Of a DNA stretch of 64,000 bases, positions 18,370-27,071 are shown one piece after another. Within the stretch, counting starts at the first letter, position 1. The number at the start of each line of letters is the position of its first letter. This DNA comes from Cetobacterium sp. 8H (GTDB lineage: Bacteria > Fusobacteriota > Fusobacteriia > Fusobacteriales > Fusobacteriaceae). Below the pieces are notes generated by a model. That model was not told the origin of the DNA. It saw only the letters and a program-made list of their open reading frames with translations, and did not search any database. Position numbers and translations under genes: made by a program. The stretch is from the NCBI RefSeq assembly GCF_014250675.1, contig NZ_JACHTG010000004.1, positions 1,303,501-1,367,500 on the forward strand, given 5' to 3'.

Positions 18370-19451
18370 CCATCCTCCTTATAAAACTCAAATCCGACAT
18401 TGTTATCGTATAGATTAATTTTTAAATTCTCTAAATTTAGACAATCCTGTATAGAAGTGGGAGAGAAACCATCAATGAATGGAATCGCTTCAGAATCACC
18501 AAGTATCTTCGGTGCAACCATAAATTCTCCACCGTCATATAAATTCTCTTTAAAGAATGAAGAGATAATCTGACTACCACCCTCAACTAAAATAGAGTCA
18601 ATTCCAAGTTCACCAATTTTTTTTAAGATATCTAAAATAGGTTCATCTTTGAAAGTGTGAATAAAAGTTACAGAATATTTATCCTTTAAATTGTTATATT
18701 TTTCAGAGTTAGAATATTTATCATCAACAACAAGGATAGTTTTTTTATCCTCATTCTTATAAATTATATTATACTCTTCAGTAATAGTCAAATTTCTATC
18801 AAAGATGATTCTGTAAGGATCTCTTCCGTTAGGAGCGGCACATTTTAAAGACGGATTGTCTTTTAATACAGTGTTAGATCCTACAAGTATTCCAGAGAAG
18901 AAATTTCTGTATTTCTGAACTTTTTCTCTTGCAATAGCATTTGTAATCCATTTAGATGAAAAATTTTTGGTAGCAATTTTTCCATCTAGAGTAATTCCTG
19001 TTTTTATAAATATATATGGGATTTTATTTTGTATGTATTTAAAAAATACTTTATTTAGATTTTGTGCTTCTTTTTCAAGAATCCCAACAACAACTTCAAT
19101 CCCAGCATCTTTAAGCTGTTGAACACCTCTGCCGCTAACAAGTGGATTTGGATCTAAAGTTGCAATAACGCATTTTTTTATTTTTGAATTTATAATTAAT
19201 TGAGTACATGGAGGAGTTTTTCCAAAATGTGAACAGGGTTCAAGTGTCACATATATAGTACTTCCTTCAATATTCTCAACATTTCTTATCGCATTTACTT
19301 CGGCATGAGGACCACCAAAAATTTGGTGGTATCCTTTTGCCAATACAGTATCGTCTTTAACAATAACAGCTCCAACTAAGGGATTTGGGTTTACAGCTCC
19401 AATTCCTTTCTTAGCTTCTTCTAAGGCTAATCTCATATATTGTTCGTGCAT
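18354..19451 (-). CDS. ribD: Bifunctional riboflavin deaminase/reductase
   Basis: RibD performs the second and third steps from GTP. The N-terminal deaminase domain has the zinc motif HAEVNAI near residue 49 and PCSHFGKTPPC near 73. The C-terminal domain is a dihydrofolate-reductase-like NADPH reductase with GITLDGKIATK near 151 and ILVEGGSQI near 287. The length of 365 residues is normal. It begins three bases after the ribH stop and overlaps ribE. Confidence 0.96.
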   Translation of the reverse strand: MHEQYMRLALEEAKKGIGAVNPNPLVGAVIVKDDTVLAKGYHQIFGGPHAEVNAIRNVENIEGSTIYVTLEPCSHFGKTPPCTQLIINSKIKKCVIATLDPNPLVSGRGVQQLKDAGIEVVVGILEKEAQNLNKVFFKYIQNKIPYIFIKTGITLDGKIATKNFSSKWITNAIAREKVQKYRNFFSGILVGSNTVLKDNPSLKCAAPNGRDPYRIIFDRNLTITEEYNIIYKNEDKKTILVVDDKYSNSEKYNNLKDKYSVTFIHTFKDEPILDILKKIGELGIDSILVEGGSQIISSFFKENLYDGGEFMVAPKILGDSEAIPFIDGFSPTSIQDCLNLENLKINLYDNNVGFEFYKEDGCLPV

Positions 19452-19453
19452 TT

Positions 19454-19927
19454 TTATGCCTCGGTAATACTTTTAATAAGATTAACAGTCTCAATAGCTC
19501 CTAGACCTGCATCAAACCCTTTATTTCCAGCTTTTGTACCAGCTCTTTCAATCGCTTCTTCGATTGAATTAACTGTTAAAACTCCAAATATTACAGGTAT
19601 TCCTGATTCAAGTGATACCGATGCGACACCTTTAGATACTTCAGAGCAAACATAATCAAAATGTGGAGTAGCACCTCTTATAACTGCACCAAGAGTTATA
19701 ACTACATCATATTTTTTAGTCTCTACCATTTTTTTTGCTATAAGAGGGATTTCAAAAGCTCCTGGAACCCAAGAAACATCAATATTCTCCTCTGAAACAG
19801 CATGTCTTTTAAGAGCATCCACTGCTCCACCTAAAAGTTTTGATACAATGAACTCATTGAATCTAGCACAAACAATACCAACCTTTAAATTTTCTCCTGT
19901 AAAATTTCCTTCATAAGTTTTAACCAT
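19454..19927 (-). CDS. ribH: 6,7-dimethyl-8-ribityllumazine synthase
   Basis: RibH condenses the dihydroxybutanone phosphate with the RibD product, forming a capsid-like assembly. The motifs [10 protein letters not shown] near residue 53, [16 protein letters not shown] near 77-92 and [14 protein letters not shown] near 105 are all present. The start is the ATG at 19927, preceded by GAGGAGG; an in-frame upstream reading runs through the riboswitch and is not coding. This gives 157 residues. It is the first gene of the operon, directly below the riboswitch terminator, unlike the Bacillus order where ribD is first. Confidence 0.96.
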   Translation of the reverse strand: MVKTYEGNFTGENLKVGIVCARFNEFIVSKLLGGAVDALKRHAVSEENIDVSWVPGAFEIPLIAKKMVETKKYDVVITLGAVIRGATPHFDYVCSEVSKGVASVSLESGIPVIFGVLTVNSIEEAIERAGTKAGNKGFDAGLGAIETVNLIKSITEA

Positions 19928-19954
19928 TATTACGTCCTCCTCAAATTTTTTCGT

Positions 19955-19980
19955 AAAAAAAAACCGAAGATAGACTTCGG
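19955..19980 (-). terminator. Riboswitch-controlled intrinsic terminator
   Basis: On the minus strand a stem CCGAAG/CTTCGG (19964-19980) is followed by nine T (19955-19963). It lies between the FMN aptamer and the ribH ribosome site, so it is the expression platform that stops transcription when FMN is bound. Confidence 0.9.
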
Positions 19981-20003
19981 GCGTAAGTAAATACAAAAAA
20001 ACA

Positions 20004-20118
20004 CTTCTTTCATCCAGACTATACTGTCGGTTTTGGAGTTTCACCAAATCAAACCCGTAGGTTTCGCGGACTATAACCGCCGGTCGGGAATTGCATAATG
20101 CTCACCCTGCCCTGAAGC
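20004..20118 (-). promoter_or_regulatory. FMN riboswitch (RFN element)
   Basis: Read on the minus strand the region contains the conserved RFN blocks in order: GGGCAGGGTGA, TTCCCGACCGGCGGT, AGTCCGCG, and the closing ACAGTATAGTCTGGATG followed by the pairing AAGAAG. It binds FMN and, with the terminator at 19955-19980, shuts off the downstream riboflavin biosynthesis operon ribH-ribD-ribE-ribBA. Confidence 0.97.
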
Positions 20119-20149
20119 TTATCTATTTTATTTTGGTTTATATATTGCG

Positions 20150-20179
20150 ATTATAAAACAATCAACATTGTTTTGTCAA
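20150..20179 (-). promoter_or_regulatory. Consensus sigma-70 promoter of the rib operon
   Basis: On the minus strand a perfect TTGACA (20174-20179) and perfect TATAAT (20150-20155) with an 18-base spacer lie about 30 bases upstream of the FMN riboswitch. Confidence 0.88.
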
Positions 20180-20187
20180 TAAAAAAA

Positions 20188-21018
20188 TTATTTATATTTT
20201 TTATTTAATGCTTTAAGTATAGCAAAAGTCTCTAAATCAAAGACCCCATCAATTTTATGAGATCTAAAATGCATTTGGAAAGCAGAAATTGTTTTAATAC
20301 TCTCTAAATCCCAGGTTTCAGTTAAAGATACATCATAACCATATTTTCTAAGTTCCTTTTTTAAATCGATAATTGAATATGATTCAAAAAGAGTTTGTGA
20401 ATAGTAATGATTAAAGTCTTTTATATTGTACCAAGCTCCGACACCGTACTTATCGTGTAGATATTTCCAAGGAAATTTAGGACCTGGATCCATTTTTCTT
20501 GTTGGAGCAACATCAGAATGGCCTAAAATATATTTAGGATTAATTTTATACTTTGCAGTAAGCTCTTTTAATAACATTCCAATCTTGAAAATTTGGGCAT
20601 CATTATATGGTAAAAAAATATTTCTATCTACAATTCCATTTTTTAAATCATTAATTTTTGAACGATTAGCATTTGAATATCCTAAATTAGCAATTTCAAT
20701 TCCAATAGAATTGTCATTTAAATTTTTATACCCATCAAAAGAGCTAACACCAGCATGCCATGATCTTCTTGTATCAGGAACAAGAGAATAGACATCATCA
20801 TTTCTTTTTTGTGTAACCAAATAATGAGAACTAACATTATTTTTTGTCAATGCGGTAATTGATCGTTCATCATTAAGAGCGGTGTAATGTAAAATAATAA
20901 ATCTAACCCGATCATTCTGGGAAACCGATTTATATTTAGATGAATTAACATTATATCTTAGCGATGTGCACGAAGATAATACAAGAACAAAAACTGAAAA
21001 AATTATTTTTTTAAGCAT
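20188..21018 (-). CDS. N-acetylmuramoyl-L-alanine amidase, lipoprotein
   Basis: The 276-residue protein has a lipoprotein signal with lipobox LSSC (cysteine near residue 17), so it should be anchored in the outer membrane facing the periplasm. The catalytic domain is amidase_2 (AmiD/AmpD-like): zinc histidine in FIILHYTALND near 45, HYLVTQ near 66, a histidine in SWHAGVSSF near 87, GIEIAN near 105, and GHSDVAPTRKMDPG near 169. A C-terminal peptidoglycan-binding-1 domain follows (about 215-276). It matches E. coli AmiD in layout, which cleaves anhydro-muropeptides. Confidence 0.9.
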   Translation of the reverse strand: MLKKIIFSVFVLVLSSCTSLRYNVNSSKYKSVSQNDRVRFIILHYTALNDERSITALTKNNVSSHYLVTQKRNDDVYSLVPDTRRSWHAGVSSFDGYKNLNDNSIGIEIANLGYSNANRSKINDLKNGIVDRNIFLPYNDAQIFKIGMLLKELTAKYKINPKYILGHSDVAPTRKMDPGPKFPWKYLHDKYGVGAWYNIKDFNHYYSQTLFESYSIIDLKKELRKYGYDVSLTETWDLESIKTISAFQMHFRSHKIDGVFDLETFAILKALNKKYK

Positions 21019-21097
21019 ATCTGAATCACCCTTTCTTTTACTATGTTTTAATTATATACTAAAATATAAAAAAAATCCAAAAAAACCTAAAAAACAT

Positions 21098-21126
21098 TTG
21101 AAATTAATTGGTTTATATGATATAAA
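21098..21126 (+). promoter_or_regulatory. Sigma-70 promoter of the HU gene
   Basis: TTGAAA (21098-21103) and TATAAA (21121-21126) with a 17-base spacer, about 48 bases upstream of the HU ATG, which has a strong AGGAGG site. Confidence 0.72.
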
Positions 21127-21174
21127 TGACTGTACTTAATTACAATAATAGAAGCATTTTAGGAGGAAAATATA

Positions 21175-21450
21175 ATGACAAAAAAAGAATTTGCAAAAGT
21201 ATTATTTGAAAAAGGTGTATTCACTTCAAAAGCTGAAGCAGAAAGAAAATTAGATTCAGTTCTAGTTACAATAGAGGAAACTTTACAAGCTGGAGAAGAA
21301 ATCAACTTTATCGGATGGGGAAAATTTGAAGTAGTTGAAAGACCTGAGAGAGTTGGAAGAAATCCTAAAACTGGAGAAGAAATCAAAATAGAAGCTAAAA
21401 AGACAGTAAAGTTCAAAGCAGGAAAGTCTTTAGTAGACAAAATGAACTAA
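21175..21450 (+). CDS. hup: HU-family DNA-binding protein
   Basis: A 91-residue histone-like protein that bends and compacts DNA. It has the family layout: N-terminal helices with TKKEFAKVLFEKG, then GWGKFEVVERPERVGRNPKTGEEI near 46-69, which carries the conserved beta-arm with the intercalating proline position in RNPKTGE, and a lysine-rich tail. It is a single-gene unit with its own promoter and terminator. Confidence 0.96.
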   Translation: MTKKEFAKVLFEKGVFTSKAEAERKLDSVLVTIEETLQAGEEINFIGWGKFEVVERPERVGRNPKTGEEIKIEAKKTVKFKAGKSLVDKMN

Positions 21451-21460
21451 TAGTTATTTC

Positions 21461-21488
21461 AAAAACCGAGATTTTTATCTCGGTTTTT
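21461..21488 (+). terminator. Intrinsic terminator after HU
   Basis: A 12-bp stem AAAAACCGAGAT/ATCTCGGTTTTT with a four-base T loop and a T run, ten bases after the HU stop codon. Confidence 0.92.
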
Positions 21489-21499
21489 TTATTTTACTA

Positions 21500-21528
21500 T
21501 TGACTTATTGAAAATTATTAGCTATATA
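21500..21528 (+). promoter_or_regulatory. Sigma-70 promoter of the EF-G-like gene
   Basis: TTGACT (21500-21505) and TATATA (21523-21528) with a 17-base spacer, followed by GGGAGG and the ATG at 21572. Confidence 0.65.
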
Positions 21529-21571
21529 AGTAATAATGCAAAAATCTCTTAAAAACCGGGAGGAATAAAGT

Positions 21572-23632
21572 ATGATTAGTTATGATATGAGTGAAATAAG
21601 AAATATAACTCTTTTGGGTCATCGTGGTAGTGGAAAAAGTAGTTTGGTAGAGGCGATGCTATACATATCTAATACAACCCCAAAAATGGGAAGTGTGGAC
21701 TCTCAAACAAGTGTGTCAGATTTTGATAAAGAAGAAATGAAACAAGGGTTTTCAATAAACACATCAATTATTCCATTAGAGTATTTGGGGCATAAATACA
21801 ATATTTTAGATACACCAGGTTATTCAGATTTTTCAGGAGAGGTATCATCAGCTTTAGCAGTTTCAGGAGGAGCAGTTTTAGTGGTGAACGGTGCAGCAGG
21901 AGTTGAGATTGGAACTGAAAGAGCATGGAGAATGTTAGAAGAAGAAGGTATACCAAGAATAATTTTTATAAATAAGATGAATAAAGGTGTGCACAACTAT
22001 GAGAAACTTCTTTATGAGATGAAAGAGAAATTTGGTAAGAAAGTAGCACCATTTTGTATTCCAATCGGATTTGAAGAGGATTTTAAAGGTTTTGTGAATG
22101 TAGTTGATTTAAAAGGTCGTATTTATAATGGAGAAACATGTGTAGATGCTGATATTCCTAAAGATATAGATGTGACAGAAGTAAGAAGTCTTCTATTGGA
22201 AGCAATAGCAGAAACTGATGAAAATTTATTAGAGAAATATTTTGCAGGTGAAGATTTTACTGATGAAGAGATAAGAACAGGACTTCATAATGGAGTTATA
22301 AGCGGGGAAATCGTACCAGTAATTATAGGTTCCGCTAGTAATGCGATAGGGGTTCATACATTGTTTGAGATGCTGTATAACTATATGCCGACACCTCAAG
22401 AGATGAATGGTGGAGTTAAAATAGGGTACTCTTTAGATGGAGAAAAAAGAGTTGAAAGAAAAGTAAGTGAGAAAGAGTTTTTTTCAGCAGTTATTTTTAA
22501 AACTATTGTAGATCCATATATGGGAAAAATATCTGTTTTTAAAGTTAATTCAGGAGTACTAAAAAAAGATGATGAGATTTTAATAGGAAATAAAAATATA
22601 AAGGTAAAAGTAGGAGCGGTTTCATTTTTTAGAGGTGGAAAACAAATATTAGCAGAAGAAGTTAAAGCAGGAGATATAGGAGCTGTAACAAAACTTCCAG
22701 ATGCTCAGACAGGAGATACACTTTGCGACAAGGAGAATCCAGTTGTATATAAAGTTATATCTTTTCCAAAACCATGCTTGTATATGTCAATTATCCCAAA
22801 AGAGAAAGCTGATGATGATAAGTTGAGTGGTTCTTTGCAAAGATTGTCTGATGAGGATCCATCATTTAGTATTGATAGAAATTTTGAAACCAAAGAGCTT
22901 ATTGTAGGTGGACAGGGAGAAAAACATCTAAATATTATTTTAAATAAATTGGAGAATAAATTTGGTGTAAATGCAATATTAAAAGAACCTGAAGTTTCAT
23001 ATAGAGAAACAATCAAAAATTCTGTTGAAGCTCAAGGAAGACATAAAAAGCAATCGGGTGGAGCAGGACAGTTTGGAGAGGTGTTTATAAAATTTGAACC
23101 TTGTGTAGAAGATTTTTCTTTCCTTGATAATATTCATGGTGGAGTTGTTCCAAGAACATATATTCCAGCTGTTGAAAAAGGACTAGTAGAAGCTAAATCT
23201 AAAGGGAGATTAGCAGGATATCCTGTGATAAATGTAAAAGCAACTCTTTATGATGGGTCTTATCATCCTGTAGATTCTAACGAGCTTTCATTCAAGCAAG
23301 CGGCTATATTGGCGTTTAGAAAGGGAATGGAAGAGGCTAGGTGTGTTTTACTAGAGCCGATTGTGAAGATGCAAATAGTAGCTCCAGATGAGTATATAGG
23401 AGATATTATGGGAGATATGAATAAGAGAAGAGGAAAAATATTAGGAATGGAGCCGATGGCTTATTCAGAACAACTTCTAACTGTTGAAGTGCCTGAGAGT
23501 GAAATTTTAAAGTATGCAATAGATTTAAAATCATTAACTCAAGGTAGAGGTAGATTTGAATATAGATTTTTAAAGTATGAGGAGTTACAAGATAATTTAG
23601 CTCAAAAAGTGATAGAAGCAAGAAAAAGATAA
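21572..23632 (+). CDS. Elongation factor G-like GTPase (EF-G paralogue)
   Basis: The 686-residue protein has the five-domain EF-G layout but is not the main translocase: its P-loop is GHRGSGKSS (residues 16-24) rather than the AHIDAGKTT type, and no rpsL, rpsG or tuf gene is nearby. G3 is DTPGYSDF (80-87). G4 reads NKMN (134-137) instead of NKMD, so the aspartate that reads the guanine base is replaced by asparagine. G5 resembles GSASNAIGV near 254. Domain IV contains the usual HKKQSGGAGQFGEV near 490. Related EF-G-2 proteins exist in many bacteria with no settled role. It has its own promoter and terminator. Confidence 0.88.
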   Translation: MISYDMSEIRNITLLGHRGSGKSSLVEAMLYISNTTPKMGSVDSQTSVSDFDKEEMKQGFSINTSIIPLEYLGHKYNILDTPGYSDFSGEVSSALAVSGGAVLVVNGAAGVEIGTERAWRMLEEEGIPRIIFINKMNKGVHNYEKLLYEMKEKFGKKVAPFCIPIGFEEDFKGFVNVVDLKGRIYNGETCVDADIPKDIDVTEVRSLLLEAIAETDENLLEKYFAGEDFTDEEIRTGLHNGVISGEIVPVIIGSASNAIGVHTLFEMLYNYMPTPQEMNGGVKIGYSLDGEKRVERKVSEKEFFSAVIFKTIVDPYMGKISVFKVNSGVLKKDDEILIGNKNIKVKVGAVSFFRGGKQILAEEVKAGDIGAVTKLPDAQTGDTLCDKENPVVYKVISFPKPCLYMSIIPKEKADDDKLSGSLQRLSDEDPSFSIDRNFETKELIVGGQGEKHLNIILNKLENKFGVNAILKEPEVSYRETIKNSVEAQGRHKKQSGGAGQFGEVFIKFEPCVEDFSFLDNIHGGVVPRTYIPAVEKGLVEAKSKGRLAGYPVINVKATLYDGSYHPVDSNELSFKQAAILAFRKGMEEARCVLLEPIVKMQIVAPDEYIGDIMGDMNKRRGKILGMEPMAYSEQLLTVEVPESEILKYAIDLKSLTQGRGRFEYRFLKYEELQDNLAQKVIEARKR

Positions 23633-23654
23633 GATGTAGAAAAATAAAAAAATA

Positions 23655-23688
23655 AAAAACAACTCTGCAAATTGGAGTTGTTTTTTTA
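23655..23688. terminator. Intrinsic terminator, probably bidirectional
   Basis: An 11-bp stem AAAAACAACTC/GAGTTGTTTTT (23655-23665, 23675-23685) with a nine-base loop and T run, between the converging EF-G-like and corA genes. Confidence 0.9.
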
Positions 23689-23695
23689 TATATAT

Positions 23696-24661
23696 TTAAA
23701 ACAGTTCTTTTTTAAATAAAATCCAAGTGATAGCTATTCCAAACAGTATTGCAACAAGCACAACCCATAAGAAACCATAGCTATCCGTAGCGAAAGGAAC
23801 TCCACCTACGTTCATTCCCCAAAGTCCTGAAACAACTGTAGGAATGGCAAAAACAATAGTTATAGAAGTAAGTTTTTTCATAACTATATTTAGGTTATTT
23901 GACATGACTGTTGAAAATGCATCTCTTGTACTTCCTAAAATACTAGAGTAGATATTGGCCATTTCGATAGCCTGTTTTGTTTCGATAATAACGTCTTCAA
24001 GAAGCTCTAAATCGTCAGGATACCTTTTTACAATTTCAGTTCTCATCATTCTTTCTAAAACTGCCTCATTAGATTTTAGAGAGGTTGTAAAGTAAACCAA
24101 ACTTTTCTCCAGTTCAAGAAGTAACATCAATTCTTGATTTCTAAGGTTATTTTTAAGTTGTCTTTCAATATTGTCACTAATTCTTCCAATCTGTTTAAGA
24201 TAAAGTAGGAAGTATGTAGAATTTCTAAATAGCATTTGAAGGATGAATCTAGTTTTCTTAAAAGTAAAGAAGCTTTTGATTCTTCCTTGAATAAACTCTT
24301 CAATAAGAGCTAGTTTAACAGTAGATACAGTTAAAATATGATCTTTTAAAAGAATAATTCCTAAAGGAACAGTTGTAAAAGAACAACGGTTATTATCATC
24401 ATGTATAGGTACGTCAATAATAACTAAGATAATATCATCATCAATCTCTAAACGGGCTTTTTCTTCCTCGTCAAGAGCTGCTCTGATATGCTCTTCTGGA
24501 ATATCAAAACTATTTGTAACAACTCTAATCTCCTCTTCAGTAGGATTAGAAAGGTGAATCCAGGTATTTTTTTCTGTTAGTTTCTCGACTTCTAAAGTTT
24601 CAGAAATTGAAAAAAGTTTTTTTTCTAATATATCATTGTGACTTTTGTAAATTTTTATCAT
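23696..24661 (-). CDS. corA: CorA-family magnesium transporter
   Basis: The 321-residue protein is a CorA-type divalent cation channel: a cytoplasmic alpha/beta domain, long charged helices, and two C-terminal membrane segments. The signature GMN follows the first one (GLWGMNVGG near 285), and the protein ends with a short basic tail. It should carry magnesium, possibly cobalt or nickel. It is 20 bases downstream of the beta-clamp gene on the same strand and may share its promoter. Confidence 0.95.
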   Translation of the reverse strand: MIKIYKSHNDILEKKLFSISETLEVEKLTEKNTWIHLSNPTEEEIRVVTNSFDIPEEHIRAALDEEEKARLEIDDDIILVIIDVPIHDDNNRCSFTTVPLGIILLKDHILTVSTVKLALIEEFIQGRIKSFFTFKKTRFILQMLFRNSTYFLLYLKQIGRISDNIERQLKNNLRNQELMLLLELEKSLVYFTTSLKSNEAVLERMMRTEIVKRYPDDLELLEDVIIETKQAIEMANIYSSILGSTRDAFSTVMSNNLNIVMKKLTSITIVFAIPTVVSGLWGMNVGGVPFATDSYGFLWVVLVAILFGIAITWILFKKELF

Positions 24662-24681
24662 ATAACCACCTTAAAATAGAA

Positions 24682-25776
24682 TTAATCTCTAAGGGCAAGA
24701 GGCATCAGGATATATTTGTATGAAAGATTGTTAGTCTCTGTAATTTCAAACATTGCTGATGAAGAGTTTCCCTTTATGAATGCGTTATTATTTAAATTTT
24801 CTATAAAATCATAAAGGAATTTGATATTTAAAGAACACTTAAAGTCATCACCTGTTTTTATCATGTCAACCTTTTGATTTATTTTAGCCTTACCAGAAGA
24901 AGCAGAAATACTTAATTTTTTTCCTTTAAATTCTAGAATAGCTCCATTTTTAGCTTCATTACTTGTTCTAGCAACAGTTAGAACCTTCTTTAAAGCGCTT
25001 TTAAATTCAGTATAGTTAAATTCCATCTCTTTACTGAAGCTATTACCACAAAGAATAGCATCAAAATTAGGGAATGGAAGAGTAGTAACTTTAGTTAGAA
25101 AATATGAGTTATCCCACGTGAAAATAAGGTTTTCACCATTGTAACCAATAGAGATATCTCCGTTAACATCTTTGATTAATTTACAAAGAATATTTATAGA
25201 ATCAAGAGGAATAGAAAAATCTTTGTCCATAAATGCTTTGTTTTCAGTTTTTAAATATGTTAATCTATATGAATCTGTAGAAACAAACGAGATTCTGTCA
25301 TTTCTAAAAATAGTTCTGATACAGTTGATAGCTAAATTTTCACTAGATGGAGCAGCAGAAAATTTTGTTTTTTCAAATCCTTTATAAAGTTCTTGTGATG
25401 AAATTTTAGCAACCTCTTCTAAAATAGGAAGTTCTAAGTTTTCAGGGAAGTTGTCGTGGTATAAAAGTGTGAATTCTGCTAAATGAATAGATAACACCTC
25501 ATTTTTAGAAGAAAGTGTAATAAACTCATCATCTAAAAGTTTGATATACTCTAAAGCAAGATTAGGTTTGAAAATTACAATACCATTTTCAATAGTTTCG
25601 CAAGAGACAGATTTTATGTAGTTTACATCTAAGTTTGTTCCAGTAAAAATAACTTTACCGTTGTTGGATTCAATTTTTAATCCGGAAATAATAGGTTTAA
25701 CAGGGTTATCTTTTAAAATGTTGATAAATTCAGAGAAAATTTCAACTAATTCATTTCTTTTTATATTAAAATTCAT
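24682..25776 (-). CDS. dnaN: DNA polymerase III beta subunit (sliding clamp)
   Basis: The 364-residue protein follows the three-domain beta-clamp pattern: start MNFNIKRNELVEIF, then VKPIISGLKIE, an inner section SAAPSSENLAINCIRTIF like the family's FA.S.DE.R..L.GI, and STDSYRLTYLK matching the conserved TDG(H)RL segment near residue 185. The end, YKYILMPLALRD, resembles the usual YVIMPMR tail. It is rather divergent and is not beside dnaA, so it could be the main clamp in an unusual place or a second copy. The start is the ATG at 25776 after AGGAGG; a longer reading lacks support. Confidence 0.85.
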   Translation of the reverse strand: MNFNIKRNELVEIFSEFINILKDNPVKPIISGLKIESNNGKVIFTGTNLDVNYIKSVSCETIENGIVIFKPNLALEYIKLLDDEFITLSSKNEVLSIHLAEFTLLYHDNFPENLELPILEEVAKISSQELYKGFEKTKFSAAPSSENLAINCIRTIFRNDRISFVSTDSYRLTYLKTENKAFMDKDFSIPLDSINILCKLIKDVNGDISIGYNGENLIFTWDNSYFLTKVTTLPFPNFDAILCGNSFSKEMEFNYTEFKSALKKVLTVARTSNEAKNGAILEFKGKKLSISASSGKAKINQKVDMIKTGDDFKCSLNIKFLYDFIENLNNNAFIKGNSSSAMFEITETNNLSYKYILMPLALRD

Positions 25777-25806
25777 AGGGATCCTCCTAAAAAAGTCTTT
25801 TCCAAA

Positions 25807-25835
25807 ATTATACACCAAAAATGAGAGTGTTACAA
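25807..25835 (-). promoter_or_regulatory. Sigma-70 promoter of dnaN
   Basis: On the minus strand TTGTAA (25830-25835), a 17-base spacer and perfect TATAAT (25807-25812), about 31 bases upstream of the dnaN ATG and just after the potD terminator. Confidence 0.75.
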
Positions 25836-25840
25836 GAAAT

Positions 25841-25871
25841 AAAAAAAGCTCAACTCGATAAAGAGTTGAGC
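25841..25871 (-). terminator. Intrinsic terminator after potD
   Basis: The stem GCTCAACTC/GAGTTGAGC (25848-25856, 25863-25871) with a six-base loop is followed on the minus strand by seven T. It ends the potD transcript just before the dnaN promoter. Confidence 0.88.
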
Positions 25872-25886
25872 TAAATGCATAAAATA

Positions 25887-26915
25887 TTAGTCAATAAGAA
25901 TTTGTTGCCAGTATTTATTTTGAATATCAAGGGTATTTTTAATATCTTTTAAAATTACAGTTTTTTCAAGTTCCTCTACAGAGTAGATTGGTTTAGTAGT
26001 CATAAGCTCTCTTGCAGGAACATTGATTGAAGGTATTCTTAAATGATCAGCAATCAATTTATAATTTTCAGGTCTTTGAATAAAGTCTAAAAACTTATAG
26101 GCAGCTTCTTTATTTGGTGCCGATTTTGGAATAACAAATGAATCGATATAAGCAGTTCCACCTTTTTCAGGAATGATAAACTCAGTAGTTTTTAATTGCT
26201 CTTCTGTAAGTTCATTTAAAACGTTATCAGGGTAGCACTGAACAACCCAGAAATCCTCGCTAGCAAATCCTTTACCAAATGATTCAGAATCGAATTTAGC
26301 AATGTTTTTTTTCCATCCTTTAACAAGATTTGCAGCTTCAGCAATATTTGCTTCATCTGTTGTTGTTTGAGGGTATCCTAATGTACCTAAAGCTGAAGTC
26401 ATAACCTCTCTCATATCATCAAGAAGAGTCATTTTTCCTCTGTACTCAGGATTATCATATATTGTAAAATCTCTTGGAAAATTCTTAACATATTTTGTGT
26501 TAACCGCTATAGCAGTAGCTCCCATAGCAAACGGGAATGCATATTCGTTGTTCTTATCAAAGTATTGAAGTTTTTCAAGTACCATAGGGTCTATATTTTT
26601 TAAAGATGGTAGTTTTGATTTATCTAATTTTTCAATCATCCCATCATTCATTAATATTTCGGCATAATCAGTAGAAGGAGTTAATATATCATAACCAGTT
26701 CCACCAGCTTTAATTTTAGCAAACATTTCTTCGTTAGATGAATAGATATCTTCCACCACTTTAATACCTGTTTCTTTTTCAAAATCTTCATAAATTTTGG
26801 TTGGAATATAGTCCGCCCATCCATAAAGATAAAGAACATTTTCATTTTTTTGTTTCTCTTTTCCACAACTCATTAAAAGAAAAACTAAAGATAGTAAAGT
26901 TAGTAATTTTTTCAC
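25887..26915 (-). CDS. potD: Spermidine/putrescine-type substrate-binding lipoprotein
   Basis: The 342-residue protein has lipobox LMSC (cysteine near residue 17) followed by a polyamine-binding PotD/PotF domain: LYLYGWADYIPTKIYEDFEKETG near 28-50, VVEDIYSSNEEMFAKIKAG, YDILTPSTDY near 76, and PFAMGATAIAVNT near 126. It captures polyamines in the periplasm for an ABC importer. No potA, potB or potC lies in the window, so it is an orphan or cooperates with a distant transporter. It is a single-gene unit with a promoter and a terminator. Confidence 0.88.
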   Translation of the reverse strand: MKKLLTLLSLVFLLMSCGKEKQKNENVLYLYGWADYIPTKIYEDFEKETGIKVVEDIYSSNEEMFAKIKAGGTGYDILTPSTDYAEILMNDGMIEKLDKSKLPSLKNIDPMVLEKLQYFDKNNEYAFPFAMGATAIAVNTKYVKNFPRDFTIYDNPEYRGKMTLLDDMREVMTSALGTLGYPQTTTDEANIAEAANLVKGWKKNIAKFDSESFGKGFASEDFWVVQCYPDNVLNELTEEQLKTTEFIIPEKGGTAYIDSFVIPKSAPNKEAAYKFLDFIQRPENYKLIADHLRIPSINVPARELMTTKPIYSVEELEKTVILKDIKNTLDIQNKYWQQILID

Positions 26916-26954
26916 TTAAACCTCCTAAATATATAATTTTTACAACCATTGAAA

Positions 26955-26983
26955 ATTGTATTATATTTTTTAGATATAGTCAA
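26955..26983 (-). promoter_or_regulatory. Sigma-70 promoter of potD
   Basis: On the minus strand TTGACT (26978-26983), a 17-base spacer and TACAAT (26955-26960), about 40 bases upstream of the potD ATG. Confidence 0.65.
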
Positions 26984-27007
26984 GAATATCTTATAGTATT
27001 ATTACAC

Positions 27008-27036
27008 TAGAAAATAACTAAAAATTAATGTATAAT
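27008..27036 (+). promoter_or_regulatory. Promoter of the SpoU methyltransferase operon
   Basis: TAGAAA (27008-27013), a 17-base spacer and perfect TATAAT (27031-27036). The predicted transcript start near 27043 lies at the first in-frame ATG (27045), which favours the downstream TTG as the translation start. Confidence 0.6.
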
Positions 27037-27071
27037 CTTTATAAATGTATATAGAGATAGGAGATGTAAAT

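Noticed and set aside
19928-20047. An N-terminal extension of ribH
   Set aside because: The extension is the translated riboswitch terminator and aptamer; the ATG at 19927 has its own GAGGAGG.
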